From: Actinomadura livida
GTDB taxonomy: Bacteria > Actinomycetota > Actinomycetes > Streptosporangiales > Streptosporangiaceae
DNA: 32,995 nt
Direction of reading: 5' to 3'
NCBI RefSeq assembly: GCF_014648675.1
Contig: NZ_BMRO01000002.1
Coordinates: forward strand, 387,613-420,607
Below are positions 15,117-23,419 of this stretch, piece by piece. Under the pieces are notes generated by a model that saw only the letters and a list, made by a program, of their open reading frames with translations, had not been told where the DNA came from and did not search any database. A program made the position numbers and the translations under genes. Position 1 is the first letter of the stretch, and each line of letters starts with the position of its first letter.

Positions 15117-15560
15117 ATGGACGCTTTGGACGAGCTGTACCGCCGCTGGCTGTTCGAGGTGTGGACCGGCGACCTCGCCGTCGCCGATCGGATCCTCACC
15201 CCCGATTTCGTCGGGCACTGGCCGAACCTGGAGGTGCACGGCCCCGCCGGGGCCGCCGAGCAGGTCCGCCGCTCCCACGAGTACTTCGCCGACGTCCGCA
15301 CCGCCCTGGACGCGGGGCCCGTCGTCGGCCCCGTCCCCGGCGACCCCGGCGGCGCCGCGGGCGGGACCGGCATGGTCGCCGCGGGGTGGACCTTCCACGG
15401 CACCTACCGCGGCGGCCTCCCGGGCGCGACCGCCGAGCCCGGCACCGCCGTCTCCTTCCGCGGCCAGGACATCTTCCGCGCCCGGGACGGGCGTTTCGCC
15501 GAGTACTGGGTCGTGTCCGACGTCATGGGCATGATGACCGCGCTGGGCGCCTTCGGCTGA
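15117..15560 (+). CDS. SnoaL-like (NTF2-fold) protein
   Basis: 147 residues. LYRRWLFEVWTGDLAVADRILTPDFVGHWPNLEVHGPAGAAEQVRR with the later GRFAEYWVVSDVMGMMTALGAFG is the pattern of SnoaL-like polyketide cyclases/ester cyclases and related NTF2-fold proteins. Many are single-domain proteins without a known reaction, so catalysis is not implied. The Gly/Pro-rich insertion at about residues 63-82 is longer than usual. ATG 15117 is chosen as the family begins with a short helix before WxGD; a TTG 36 bases upstream is a less likely start. It converges with the HAD phosphatase gene. Confidence 0.85.
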   Translation: MDALDELYRRWLFEVWTGDLAVADRILTPDFVGHWPNLEVHGPAGAAEQVRRSHEYFADVRTALDAGPVVGPVPGDPGGAAGGTGMVAAGWTFHGTYRGGLPGATAEPGTAVSFRGQDIFRARDGRFAEYWVVSDVMGMMTALGAFG

Positions 15561-15589
15561 CCCCGCCGGCCCGGCCCGCCCGGGACGGG

Positions 15590-16369
15590 TCAGACCAGGT
15601 CGATGAGGTCGGCGACGGAGTCGACGACGCGGCCGGGGCGGAACGGGAACCGCGCGATCTCGTCCTTGCCGGTCACGCCGGTCAGCACCAGGATCGTCTC
15701 CAGCCCGGCCTCCACGCCGGCGACGATGTCGGTGTCCATGCGGTCGCCGATCATCGCGGTGGACTCGCTGTGCCCGCCGACGCGGTTCAGCGCGGTCCGC
15801 ATCATCAGCGGGTTGGGCTTGCCGACGAAGTAGGGCTCCACCCCCGTCGCGCGGGTGATCATGGCGGCGACGGCGCCGCAGGCGGGCAGCGAGCCCTCCG
15901 GGGACGGGCCGATCGGGTCGGGGTTGGTGGCCACGAACCGCGCGCCGCCCTCGATCAGCCGGATCGCGCGGGTGATCTGGGAGAAGCTGTAGGTGCGGGT
16001 CTCGCCGAGCACGACGTAGTCGGGGTCGATGTCGGTCAGCGTGAACTCCGACTCGTGGAGCGCGGTGGTGAGCCCGGCCTCCCCGATCACGTACGCCGAG
16101 CCCTGGGGCCGCTGGTCGGCCAGGAACCGGGCGGTCGCCAGCGCCGAGGTCCAGATCGACTCGGCGGGCACCGCCAGCCCGGCCGCGGCCAGGCGCGCCG
16201 ACAGGTCGCGGCGGGTGTAGATCGAATTGTTGGTCAGGACCAGGAACGGCTTGCCGGACGCCGCCAGTCGCCGGATGAACTCCTCCGCGCCGGGGACGGG
16301 CCGGCCCTCGTGCACCAGGACGCCGTCCATGTCCGACAACCAGTACTCGATCGGCCCGCGTTCGCTCAT
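15590..16369 (-). CDS. HAD-IIA phosphatase (NagD/AraL/PGP-like)
   Basis: 259 residues. HAD motif I is [10 protein letters not shown] (D13, D15), motif II is VLTNNS, and motif III/IV is GKPNPLMM with [27 protein letters not shown]. The large cap between motifs II and III is typical of subclass IIA (4-nitrophenylphosphatase, NagD, phosphoglycolate phosphatase). It likely dephosphorylates a small sugar phosphate or nucleotide in the cytoplasm. The ATG is preceded by GGGGG. The 245 bases between it and the divergent acyl-CoA ligase contain the ligase promoter. Confidence 0.93.
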   Translation of the reverse strand: MSERGPIEYWLSDMDGVLVHEGRPVPGAEEFIRRLAASGKPFLVLTNNSIYTRRDLSARLAAAGLAVPAESIWTSALATARFLADQRPQGSAYVIGEAGLTTALHESEFTLTDIDPDYVVLGETRTYSFSQITRAIRLIEGGARFVATNPDPIGPSPEGSLPACGAVAAMITRATGVEPYFVGKPNPLMMRTALNRVGGHSESTAMIGDRMDTDIVAGVEAGLETILVLTGVTGKDEIARFPFRPGRVVDSVADLIDLV

Positions 16370-16508
16370 GCCCCCATTGTCGCAGGCAGGGATCTTCCCC
16401 AGGACCACCGCTTTCCGCCGCCCGGAACAGGCGTCCACACGGCGCCGCTTCCCGCGTCCGCGGCCGCACGGGCACAGCCCGAAGTCGGCTGAGGGGCGGC
16501 GGAGGTCG

Positions 16509-16538
16509 TTGACCTGCGCGTGACGCGGATCATAGATT
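16509..16538 (+). promoter_or_regulatory. Housekeeping-type promoter of the acyl-CoA ligase
   Basis: TTGACC at 16509-16514, 18 bases, TAGATT at 16533-16538. Both elements are close to the principal sigma consensus, and the surrounding CATAGATTTC is among the few AT-rich spots of the area. The expected transcript start is near 16545, about 70 bases before the GTG. Confidence 0.65.
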
Positions 16539-16614
16539 TCGGGCACGGCGCACCGAACCGTGTTCGGCGATCGGGCCGCGCGGGGCGCGCCGGTGACCCC
16601 GCGGGAGGCGCGAC

Positions 16615-18390
16615 GTGCACGACCAGCAATCACCGGCCACGGAGGCACCGACCGGTGCTGCGGCGACTGGTACCGGAGCGGCCGGGGCCGGGGCGGCGGC
16701 GCTGCCGGGCATCGCCGAGGTCAGGGCCGCGATGACGGCGCCGGGGCGGCTGTTCGAGATGGACGAGGTCGACGTCCGCGGCGTGCGGACCCGCGTCTGG
16801 AAGAACGCGCCGCCGACGCTGCGGGAGATCCTGGACATCTCCCGGCTGCACGGCGACGCCGCGTTCCTGGTCTACGAGGGCGACCGGCTGAGCTTCGCCG
16901 AGCACTACGCGCGCGCCGCGGCGTTCGCGCGGGCCCTCATCGGCCGGTACGGCGTGGCCAAGGGCGACCGGGTCGCGATCGCGATGCGGAACTATCCGGA
17001 GTGGTCGGTGGCGTTCTTCGGCGCGGCCGTCGCGGGCGCGGTCGTGGTGCCGCTGAACGCCTGGTGGACGGCCGCGGAACTGGAGTACGGACTGGCCGAC
17101 AGCGGCGCGAAGGTCCTGGTCGCCGACGCCGAGCGCGCCGACCGCCTCGCGGGCGCGCTGCCGGGTCTCGGCGTGCCGTGCGTGGTGGCCCGCGGGGACG
17201 GCGCCGTCCCGGAGGGGTGCGAGGCGTTCGAGGACGTCCTGGGCGACGTCGGCGACCCCGCGGCGGCGTCGCTGCCGGACGTGGCGATCGATCCCGACGA
17301 CGAGGCCACGATCTTCTACACCTCCGGCACCACGGGGCGCCCGAAGGGCGCGCTGGGCACGCACCGCAACATCACCACCAATCCGGTGAGCCTCGCCTAC
17401 GGCGTCATCTCCGGCGGTGTCCGGGCGGGCCGCAGCCTGGAGGAGCTGACGGCGCCGCAGCGGCGGGTGACGCTGCTGAGCGTGCCGTTCTTCCACGCCA
17501 CCGGGTGCCATTCGGTGCTGGTCACCAGCGCGCTGCAGGGCGGCACGGTGGTGATGATGTACAAGTGGGACGTGCGGGGCGCGCTGGAGCTGATCGAGCG
17601 GGAGCGCGTCACCGGGTTCGGCGGCGTGCCGACGATGGCGTGGCAGGTGCTGACCTCCCCCGACTTCGGCGAGTTCGACACCTCCAGCCTCACCGGCGTC
17701 AGCTACGGCGGCGCGCCCGCGGCGCCGGCGCTGGTCGACAAGATCCGGGAGCGGCTGCCCGAGCGGGTCCCCGGCAACGGCTACGGGCTGACCGAGACCT
17801 CGTCGGTGACCACCTACAACGGCGGTGTGAACTACCTGGAGCGGCCCGAGAGCGTCGGCCCGCCCGTCGCGGTGTGCGACGTGAAGGTGGTGGACCCGTC
17901 CGGCGCGGAGCTGCCGCCGGGCGAGGTGGGCGAGCTGCTCATCAAGGGCCCCAACGTGATCAAGGGGTACTGGAACAAGCCGGAGGCGACCGCGCAGGCG
18001 TTCGTGGACGGCTGGTTCCACAGCGGCGACCTGGCGCGGCTGGACGAGGACGGGTTCGTCTACATCGTCGACCGCGCCAAGGACATGCTGATCCGGGGCG
18101 GGGAGAACATCTACTGCGCCGAGGTCGAGGCGGCCCTGTACGAGCATCCCGCGGTGGCGGACTGCGCGGTGATCGGCGTCCCGCACGAGGTGCTCGGCGA
18201 GGAGGTCGGCGCGGTGGTGGTGCCGCGCCCGGGGGCCGCGGTGTCGGAGGAGGAGCTGCGGGGGTTCCTGGGCGAGCGGATCGCGGGGTTCAAGGTGCCC
18301 GTCCACTACTGGTTCCGCGGCGAGGGCCTGCCCCGCAACCCGGGCGGGAAGATCCTGAAGACGCGCCTGCGCGAGGAGCTCCTCGGCTGA
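16615..18390 (+). CDS. Class I adenylate-forming enzyme (acyl-CoA ligase, FadD-like)
   Basis: 591 residues from GTG with GGGAGG 6-7 bases upstream. The AMP-binding signature is [19 protein letters not shown] (about 234-252); others are [30 protein letters not shown], the hinge [35 protein letters not shown], and the catalytic lysine K579 in [11 protein letters not shown]. Such enzymes activate a carboxylic acid as acyl-AMP and load it on CoA. The overall pattern is that of long- or medium-chain FadD proteins; the chain is not evident. Residues 1-30 are a low-complexity Ala/Thr/Gly extension. It stands alone, convergent with terD, and could supply acyl-CoA to the dehydrogenase/ketosynthase genes 1-4 kb downstream. 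Confidence 0.92.
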   Translation: MHDQQSPATEAPTGAAATGTGAAGAGAAALPGIAEVRAAMTAPGRLFEMDEVDVRGVRTRVWKNAPPTLREILDISRLHGDAAFLVYEGDRLSFAEHYARAAAFARALIGRYGVAKGDRVAIAMRNYPEWSVAFFGAAVAGAVVVPLNAWWTAAELEYGLADSGAKVLVADAERADRLAGALPGLGVPCVVARGDGAVPEGCEAFEDVLGDVGDPAAASLPDVAIDPDDEATIFYTSGTTGRPKGALGTHRNITTNPVSLAYGVISGGVRAGRSLEELTAPQRRVTLLSVPFFHATGCHSVLVTSALQGGTVVMMYKWDVRGALELIERERVTGFGGVPTMAWQVLTSPDFGEFDTSSLTGVSYGGAPAAPALVDKIRERLPERVPGNGYGLTETSSVTTYNGGVNYLERPESVGPPVAVCDVKVVDPSGAELPPGEVGELLIKGPNVIKGYWNKPEATAQAFVDGWFHSGDLARLDEDGFVYIVDRAKDMLIRGGENIYCAEVEAALYEHPAVADCAVIGVPHEVLGEEVGAVVVPRPGAAVSEEELRGFLGERIAGFKVPVHYWFRGEGLPRNPGGKILKTRLREELLG

Positions 18391-18399
18391 CCGCGCCGC

Positions 18400-18430
18400 C
18401 CGGCCCCGCCGCCGCGTGCGGCGGGGCCGG
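18400..18430. terminator. Hairpin terminator after the acyl-CoA ligase
   Basis: Perfect 13-base arms (18400-18412 and 18418-18430) with a five-base loop begin 10 bases after the stop codon. Confidence 0.6.
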
Positions 18431-18435
18431 AACGG

Positions 18436-18476
18436 CGGCGGGGCGCCGCGGGACCGGGTCCCGGGGCGCCCCGCCG
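18436..18476. terminator. Second hairpin between convergent ligase and terD
   Basis: Perfect 12-base arms (18436-18447 and 18465-18476); the loop itself folds into a further five-base stem CGGGA/TCCCG. It lies 14 bases from the terD stop, so it probably terminates terD on the minus strand, while the neighbouring hairpin serves the ligase. Confidence 0.6.
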
Positions 18477-18490
18477 CGATGCGGCTCCGC

Positions 18491-19066
18491 TCAGACGTTG
18501 ACGCCGAAGTCGGAGGCGATGCCCGACAGGCCCGAGGCGTACCCCTGGCCGACGGCGCGGAACTTCCACTCGGCGCCGTTGCGGTAGAGCTCGCCGAAGA
18601 CCATCGCGGTCTCGGTCGAGGCGTCCTCCGACAGGTCGTAGCGGGCGATCTCGCTGTTGTCGGCCTGGTTCACCACCCGGATGAAGGCGTTGCGGACCTG
18701 GCCGAAGCTCTGCTGGCGGCTGTCGGCGTCGTAGATCGACACCGGGAACACGATCTTGGCGATCTCGGCGGGCACGGTGGCCAGGTTCACCTTGATCTGC
18801 TCGTCGTCGCCCTCGCCCTCGCCGGTGAGGTTGTCGCCGGTGTGCTCGACCGAGCCGTCGGGGCTCTTGAGGTTGTTGAAGAACACGAAGTGCTGGTCCG
18901 ACAGCACCTTGTTCTCCGCCGAGCACAGCAGGGCGCTGGCGTCGAGGTCGAAATCGGTCCCGGTGGTGGTCCGCACGTCCCATCCCAGTCCGACCACGAC
19001 GGCGGTCAGTCCGGGAGCCTCCTTGGTCAGCGAGACGTTGCCGCCCTTGCTCAGACTGACTCCCAC
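18491..19066 (-). CDS. terD: TerD-family protein
   Basis: 191 residues, exactly the usual length, from a GTG with GGAGGT 7 bases upstream. It starts [19 protein letters not shown] and has [45 protein letters not shown] and [21 protein letters not shown], with the acidic clusters that bind calcium in this fold. TerD proteins are tied to tellurite and phage/stress resistance in ter operons, and in actinomycetes to differentiation and calcium signalling. Here it is a single gene with no TerB, TerC or other ter gene in the window. An ECF-type promoter lies upstream, suggesting stress-responsive expression. Confidence 0.96.
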   Translation of the reverse strand: MGVSLSKGGNVSLTKEAPGLTAVVVGLGWDVRTTTGTDFDLDASALLCSAENKVLSDQHFVFFNNLKSPDGSVEHTGDNLTGEGEGDDEQIKVNLATVPAEIAKIVFPVSIYDADSRQQSFGQVRNAFIRVVNQADNSEIARYDLSEDASTETAMVFGELYRNGAEWKFRAVGQGYASGLSGIASDFGVNV

Positions 19067-19133
19067 TGTGTCTACCTCCGTATCGGCCTGTGCGGGTGCG
19101 GTCCACCCGCGCACGGTTCGTCTGTCTTACGAG

Positions 19134-19159
19134 AACGGTAGCCACCTCGTGCTGGTTCC
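19134..19159 (-). promoter_or_regulatory. ECF-type promoter of terD
   Basis: On the minus strand: GGAACC (19159-19154), 16 bases, CGTT (19137-19134). This matches the GGAAC / CGTT elements of ECF sigma factors well. The transcript would begin near 19127, leaving a leader of about 60 bases. Confidence 0.55.
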
Positions 19160-19200
19160 CCCGCCTCCTTGGCAAATTCACGGCGTGGCGTGGCCCTATT

Positions 19201-19225
19201 CCTCCCCTGCCCCCGGCAAGGGAGG
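19201..19225. terminator. Candidate terminator of the acyltransferase/dehydrogenase operon
   Basis: CCTCCC/GGGAGG outer and TGCC/GGCA inner stem with one mismatch and a CCC loop, about 40 bases beyond the dehydrogenase stop on the minus strand. There is no T tract. Confidence 0.4.
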
Positions 19226-19265
19226 ACCGGCCCGTCACCGTGCGCGCCGGGGTCGTGGCCGCGGG

Positions 19266-21125
19266 TCACGGGCCGCCGAGGAACGCGGCGGGCGCGGTGA
19301 CCTCGGGCGGCAGCTCGAACGCGGCGGCCAGGTCGCCGGCGCGGGGGGCGAGCTCGTCGCAGGCCCGCCGCCGCGCCGCCCAGATCTCGTCGACGATGCC
19401 GGGCGGTGCCGCGCCCTCGTTGAGCAGGTCGGCGGCGCGGCGTTCCAGCAGGTCCAGGGCGTGCAGGCCGAGGACGGCCCGCAGCTCGGGGGGCCCGGAT
19501 TCGGCGGCGGCGGCGCAGATCTCCAGGACGATGCGGTCGGCGCACGCCGACGCGGTCCGCCCGGCCAGGGCGAGGTTGCCGTTCCAGGCGGTGAAGGCGT
19601 CGTCGCCGGCCGCGGCGGCGTCGCCGATCCGCGCGGCGAGGCGGTCGCGCATGCGGCGCTCGGTGTCGCGGGCCAGGAACAGCCACACCCGCGGGGACCG
19701 CAGGTCGCCGTCGTCGGGCGGTCCCGCGCCGGGGTCGGGCGGGGTGTAGCGGTCCAGGTCGGCCATGGCGCGGGCGGTGTCGTAGCGGATGAGGTCGTTG
19801 TCGCCGCCGGCGTTCTGGTAGGCGTGCGACAGGCCGCGGTAGGCGTTGAGGCGCTCGACGGCGGCGAACCCGGGGGCGCCGCTGTGCACCCGGCACGCCG
19901 ACACCGTCCGCTGCGCCTGCGCGGTCGCGGCGGCCTTCAGCAGCGCCAGGTCGCGGTCGACCGCCGACCACGGCGCCCACGCGGTCTCCGGCCCGCCCTG
20001 CCCGCCGCCCTGTCCGCCGTCTCGCCCGCCGTCCTGCCCGGGCGGGGCGTCGGCGGCGGTGCGGCGGGCCTGGGCGTGGGCGGCGACGGCGGTGAGCGCG
20101 TACCCGGCGGCGAGCGCGCCGAGGACGGCCTCCTGCTGGTTGCGGTAGTCGGTCAGGGGGCGCTGCGGCGCGAGCCGCCCGAGGGTGGCGCGGCCCGCCG
20201 AGTGCGCCAGCAGCATGCCCGCCGACGCCCGGGTGATCGCGGCCGAGGCGGAGATGACGGCCCGCCACACCGCGGGGGCGATGCCCATGGAGCGGGTGAG
20301 CCGCGCGGCCGGGTCCCCGGCGGGGTCGTGGAACCCGCCGGCGGCGTCGATGGACGCGCCGTCGCGCAGCCACGCCTCGTAGGGGACGCGCAGGCCGTCC
20401 AGCAGCACGGCGGCGTAGTCGACCTGCAGGCCGGTGGTCTCGGGCGCGGCGACGACGCGGACGCCGGGCGGGACGTCGCCGCCGGGGCCGCGCAGCGGCA
20501 CCACGAACACGAACACGCCGCGCTCGGCGCCGCCGTGCACGAGGGTGGCGTAGACGGCGGCGGTCTTCGGGACGCCGGGGTGGGCGGTGTTGGTGGGGAA
20601 CTTGGCGGCCTGCGCGTCGGGGGTGGTGAGGACGAACCCGCCGGTCGCGGGGTCGTGGCGGGCGACGGTGCGGGGCGACAGGTGGCTGTTGCTGCGGCCG
20701 ACCTCGGTCATCAGCAGCGTCCCGAACGAGGTCATCGACTCCAGGTCGTCGCGGGCCCGCCGGGGGCCGTCCCGCCCGGCGCCGAACCGCAGGATCGGGC
20801 CGAGCGCCAGGGTGTAGTGCAGCAGCATGACGTGGAACAGGGCGGGGTCGGCGATCGCGGCGCGTTCCAGCAGCGCGCACAGCGCCGGGGGGTCGTCGAG
20901 CAGTTCGGGGGCGGGCGGCGCGGCGAGCCCGGCGCGGCGCAGCCGCCGGTAGGTGAGCTCCTGCCGGTCGCGTGCGGTGAGGCCGTCGGGGACGGTGAAG
21001 AACTCGGCGGGGACGGCGTCGGCGATCCGCGCCCGCGTCTTGGCGTCCGGGGCGGTGCCGCGCACGAAGGCGGCCAGGCCGTCCACGGGGCCGGTGCCGT
21101 TCGAGCGGCCGGTGAAAAGGTCCAT
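19266..21125 (-). CDS. Acyl-CoA dehydrogenase/oxidase family flavoprotein
   Basis: 619 residues, ATG with GGAGG 7-8 bases upstream. The FAD/acyl-CoA fold is shown by LMTEVGRSNSHLSPRTVARHD, FVLTTPDAQAAKFPTNTAHPGVPKTAAVYATLV, VPPGVRVVAAPETTGLQVDYAAVLLDGLRVPYEAWL, and the C-terminal helical part with HSGAPGFAAVERLNAYRGLSHAYQNAGGDNDLIRYDTARAM. At 619 residues it is longer than typical acyl-CoA dehydrogenases (about 390) and nearer to acyl-CoA oxidases (about 650). It would introduce an alpha,beta double bond into an acyl thioester. A Gly/Gln-rich loop (GQDGGRDGGQGGGQGG) interrupts it near residue 375. It follows the acyltransferase gene by 13 bases in one operon. Confidence 0.88.
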   Translation of the reverse strand: MDLFTGRSNGTGPVDGLAAFVRGTAPDAKTRARIADAVPAEFFTVPDGLTARDRQELTYRRLRRAGLAAPPAPELLDDPPALCALLERAAIADPALFHVMLLHYTLALGPILRFGAGRDGPRRARDDLESMTSFGTLLMTEVGRSNSHLSPRTVARHDPATGGFVLTTPDAQAAKFPTNTAHPGVPKTAAVYATLVHGGAERGVFVFVVPLRGPGGDVPPGVRVVAAPETTGLQVDYAAVLLDGLRVPYEAWLRDGASIDAAGGFHDPAGDPAARLTRSMGIAPAVWRAVISASAAITRASAGMLLAHSAGRATLGRLAPQRPLTDYRNQQEAVLGALAAGYALTAVAAHAQARRTAADAPPGQDGGRDGGQGGGQGGPETAWAPWSAVDRDLALLKAAATAQAQRTVSACRVHSGAPGFAAVERLNAYRGLSHAYQNAGGDNDLIRYDTARAMADLDRYTPPDPGAGPPDDGDLRSPRVWLFLARDTERRMRDRLAARIGDAAAAGDDAFTAWNGNLALAGRTASACADRIVLEICAAAAESGPPELRAVLGLHALDLLERRAADLLNEGAAPPGIVDEIWAARRRACDELAPRAGDLAAAFELPPEVTAPAAFLGGP

Positions 21126-21138
21126 GGCGGTTCCTCCG

Positions 21139-22164
21139 TCAGTCGCGGTGCGGGGCGGCGGGCGCGGGGGCACCTGGTCCGGTTCCGGGGCGGGGTCCGG
21201 GCGGGCGGCCGCGCAGCGGGGCCATGGTCCGCGCGCCGGGCAGCGTCAGCCGCGCGCACTGGCACAGCGCGTCGCCGGCGCCGGCCTCGGTGAACACGGT
21301 GGCGCCGGCGTCGTGGACGGCGCGCAGCGCCTCCGGCAGCCGGACGGGCTTGACGATGCAGTCGGCCAGCGCGCGGTGCAGGTCGTCGCCGTCGTGGTAG
21401 GCGCGGCCCCGCACCGGCGAGTGGACGGGCAGTTCCAGGGGCCGCTGCGGGTGGCGGCGGATCATGGAGTACCACTCGTCGTCGGCGCCGGCCATCGCCG
21501 GGTGGTGCGACAGGTAGGGGACGGCGAGCCGCACGGCCCGCACCCCGCGGCCGCGTGCGGCGTCCAGGACCCGTTCCAGTGGCTCGCCGGGCCCGGACAC
21601 GACGGTGACCGACGGCGCGTTCAGGCACGCGACGACGACCTGCGGGGCGTCGGCGGCGCCGATGCAGGCGTGCGCGCCGTCCTCGCCGGTCTCCAGCAGG
21701 CCCAGGCCGCCGCCGCGGCCGCGGCGGCTCAGCACGCCGACGAGGCTGACGGCCATGCGGGCGCCGTCGGCGATGGCGAACGCGCCGGCGCTGACCAGCG
21801 CGGCGATCTCGCCGAAGCTCTGCCCGACCGCGTAGGAGGGGTGCACGCCGGCGGTGCGCAGGGCGCGGTCGACGGCGACGGCGGCGGCGTAGGCGGCGAG
21901 CTGGGCGACGCCGGGGGTGCGGGACGCCTCGCGGTAGGCGGCGGGGTCCTCCAGCAGGACGGCGCGCAGGGACGGCCATCCGGTGCGGGGCAGGCCCTCC
22001 TGGACGGCGTCCAGGACGTCGGCGGCGGCGCGTGCGGCGGCGGGTCCGGTGCGGGCGAGGGCGGGGAGGTCGGGGGCCCCCGCCGAGCCGGTTCCGGCGA
22101 ACAGGAACGCGCACGCGTCGTCGGGTTTGAGCTCGTCGGCCGGGCGAACGGGGGGGAAAGACAC
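21139..22164 (-). CDS. Malonyl-type acyltransferase (FabD/PKS AT-like), stand-alone
   Basis: 341 residues from GTG with AAGGAG about 8 bases upstream. The nucleophile elbow is GQSFGEIAAL with catalytic S116 (GHSxG in most members, here GQSFG), and the partner histidine is H220 or H221 in VPYLSHHPAM. N-terminal CAFLFAGTGSAG and GVAQLAAYAAAVAVDRALRTAGVHPSYAV also fit the AT fold. It should transfer an acyl group (probably malonyl or alkylmalonyl) from CoA to a carrier protein, but no carrier protein is in the window. It is the first gene of an operon with the acyl-CoA dehydrogenase, divergent from the ketosynthase III. Confidence 0.88.
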   Translation of the reverse strand: MSFPPVRPADELKPDDACAFLFAGTGSAGAPDLPALARTGPAAARAAADVLDAVQEGLPRTGWPSLRAVLLEDPAAYREASRTPGVAQLAAYAAAVAVDRALRTAGVHPSYAVGQSFGEIAALVSAGAFAIADGARMAVSLVGVLSRRGRGGGLGLLETGEDGAHACIGAADAPQVVVACLNAPSVTVVSGPGEPLERVLDAARGRGVRAVRLAVPYLSHHPAMAGADDEWYSMIRRHPQRPLELPVHSPVRGRAYHDGDDLHRALADCIVKPVRLPEALRAVHDAGATVFTEAGAGDALCQCARLTLPGARTMAPLRGRPPGPRPGTGPGAPAPAAPHRD

Positions 22165-22187
22165 GCGGGGTCTCCTTACCTCGAAGG

Positions 22188-22198
22188 AAGGCTGCCTT
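22188..22198. promoter_or_regulatory. Short inverted repeat in the acyl-gene divergent promoter
   Basis: AAGG-CTG-CCTT, a perfect 4+3+4 dyad 24-34 bases upstream of the acyltransferase gene in an unusually AT-rich stretch. It may be a protein site; weak on its own. Confidence 0.3.
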
Positions 22199-22220
22199 TT
22201 CTGTTCGGTAAATGGCCGCT

Positions 22221-22233
22221 TAACTCCTAGTTA
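22221..22233. promoter_or_regulatory. Inverted repeat between acyltransferase operon and ketosynthase
   Basis: TAACT-CCT-AGTTA is a perfect 5+3+5 dyad in the middle of the 102-base AT-rich divergent region, 34 bases before the ketosynthase start. It is a candidate operator controlling both sides. Confidence 0.45.
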
Positions 22234-22254
22234 TGGAACCAAACCCTGAAATGG

Positions 22255-22260
22255 GATTAT
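22255..22260 (+). promoter_or_regulatory. Candidate leaderless -10 box for the ketosynthase
   Basis: GATTAT lies 6 bases before the ATG at 22267, which has no close ribosome binding site. The A at position 2 and T at position 6 match the actinobacterial -10. Confidence 0.4.
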
Positions 22261-22266
22261 TCGCTC

Positions 22267-23361
22267 ATGGAATCGGTCTGGCAACCGTCGGTGGCACGAA
22301 CGAGTCACGGCCCGCACCCGCACGGCGGGCACCGGGGGTGGGCGATCCGGGGCACGGGGTCGTACCTGCCCGCCCGGCGCGTGCCCAGCGGGGAGCTGTC
22401 CCGGTCGCTGGGGCTCGGGCCGTCCTGGATCGAGGAGCGCACCGGGATCCGCAGCCGCCACGTCGCCGACCCGGGGCAGGCGTCCTCGGACCTGGCCGCG
22501 GCCGCCGCGGACCGCGCGCTCGCGCGGGCGGGGGTGGCCGCCGCCGACATCGGCCTGATCGTCCTCGGCACCTCCACCCCCGACGAGCTCGGCCCCTCCA
22601 CCGCCTGCCGCGTGCAGGCCCTGCTGGGCGCGGGCCGCGCCGCCGCGTTCGACGTCTCCGCCGCCTGCACCGGGTTCGTCTACGGGCTGTCGGCCGCGGT
22701 CGGCTGGCTGGCGGGCCGCCCCGACCCCGCGCCGCATGCGCTGGTCATCGGCGTGGAGGTGTACTCGCGGTTCCTCAACTCCGCCGACCGCGCCACCGCG
22801 GCGCTGTTCGGCGACGGCGCCGCGGCGGCGGTGATCGGGCCGGTCGCGGCGCCCCACGGGATCGGGCCGGTCACGCTCGGGTCGGACGGCTCGCGCGCCG
22901 GGGACGTGCTCATCCCCGCCGGCGGCAGCCGCGTCCCCGCCAGCGCCGGGACCGTGGCGGGCCACGGGCACACCATCCACATGGACGGGCGGGCGGTGCG
23001 CGACTTCATCACCGGGGTGTTCCCGCGGCTGGTGGCCGGCGCCGCCGAGGACGCCGGGATCAAGCCCGCCGACCTGGCGCTGGTCGTCCCGCACCAGCCC
23101 AACCCGCGGCTGGTCGCCTCGCTGGCCGGCGAGGCGGGCCTGGACCCGGCGCAGCTGATGATCGCCGGGCACGACGTCGGCAACATCGGCGCCGCCAGCC
23201 TCCCCTACGCCCTGGACCGGGCGGTCCGCGAGGGGCGGATCGCGCCCGGGGACCTGGTCCTGCTCGCCGGGTTCGGCGCGGGCGTGACGTGGGGCCGCGC
23301 ACTGGTCGCCTGGCCTCCCCCCGACCCGCACTCCCCCGACCCGCCCGCCGGGCGGCCATGA
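22267..23361 (+). CDS. Beta-ketoacyl-ACP synthase III (FabH-like)
   Basis: 364 residues. The thiolase-fold catalytic triad is complete: C134 in DVSAACTGFVYGL, H276 in VPHQPNPRL, N306 in GHDVGNIGAASLPYAL. Other family marks are WIEERTGIRSRHVA, ADIGLIVLGTSTPDELGPSTACRVQALLG, FGDGAAAAVIG and GFGAGVTWGRALV. It condenses an acyl-CoA with malonyl-ACP, or acts as an acyl transfer enzyme in secondary metabolism. The first 24 residues (His/Pro/Gly-rich) precede the conserved WAIRGTGSYLP start. Divergent acyltransferase and acyl-CoA dehydrogenase genes suggest a specialised acyl pathway rather than the house-keeping fabH, which normally sits next to fabD, acpP and fabF. Confidence 0.92.
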   Translation: MESVWQPSVARTSHGPHPHGGHRGWAIRGTGSYLPARRVPSGELSRSLGLGPSWIEERTGIRSRHVADPGQASSDLAAAAADRALARAGVAAADIGLIVLGTSTPDELGPSTACRVQALLGAGRAAAFDVSAACTGFVYGLSAAVGWLAGRPDPAPHALVIGVEVYSRFLNSADRATAALFGDGAAAAVIGPVAAPHGIGPVTLGSDGSRAGDVLIPAGGSRVPASAGTVAGHGHTIHMDGRAVRDFITGVFPRLVAGAAEDAGIKPADLALVVPHQPNPRLVASLAGEAGLDPAQLMIAGHDVGNIGAASLPYALDRAVREGRIAPGDLVLLAGFGAGVTWGRALVAWPPPDPHSPDPPAGRP

Positions 23362-23405
23362 CGCGGGCGTCCCCGGGGCCGGCCGGTCCCGGGGACGCCC
23401 GCGTC
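23360..23405. terminator. Long perfect hairpin, bidirectional terminator
   Basis: Arms 23360-23377 and 23388-23405 pair perfectly over 18 bases with a ten-base loop. It begins within the ketosynthase stop codon and ends 14 bases from the DoxX stop, so it serves both convergent genes. There is no T tract. Confidence 0.7.
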
Positions 23406-23419
23406 GCTCCGGCTCGGGG

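Noticed and set aside
16370..16500. Minus-strand extension upstream of the HAD phosphatase reading [17 protein letters not shown], like a SecA-type SEC-C zinc motif
   Set aside because: Only two of the expected cysteines fit, the motif lacks the C-terminal CC/CH pair, no start with a ribosome binding site serves it, and the region holds the divergent ligase promoter.
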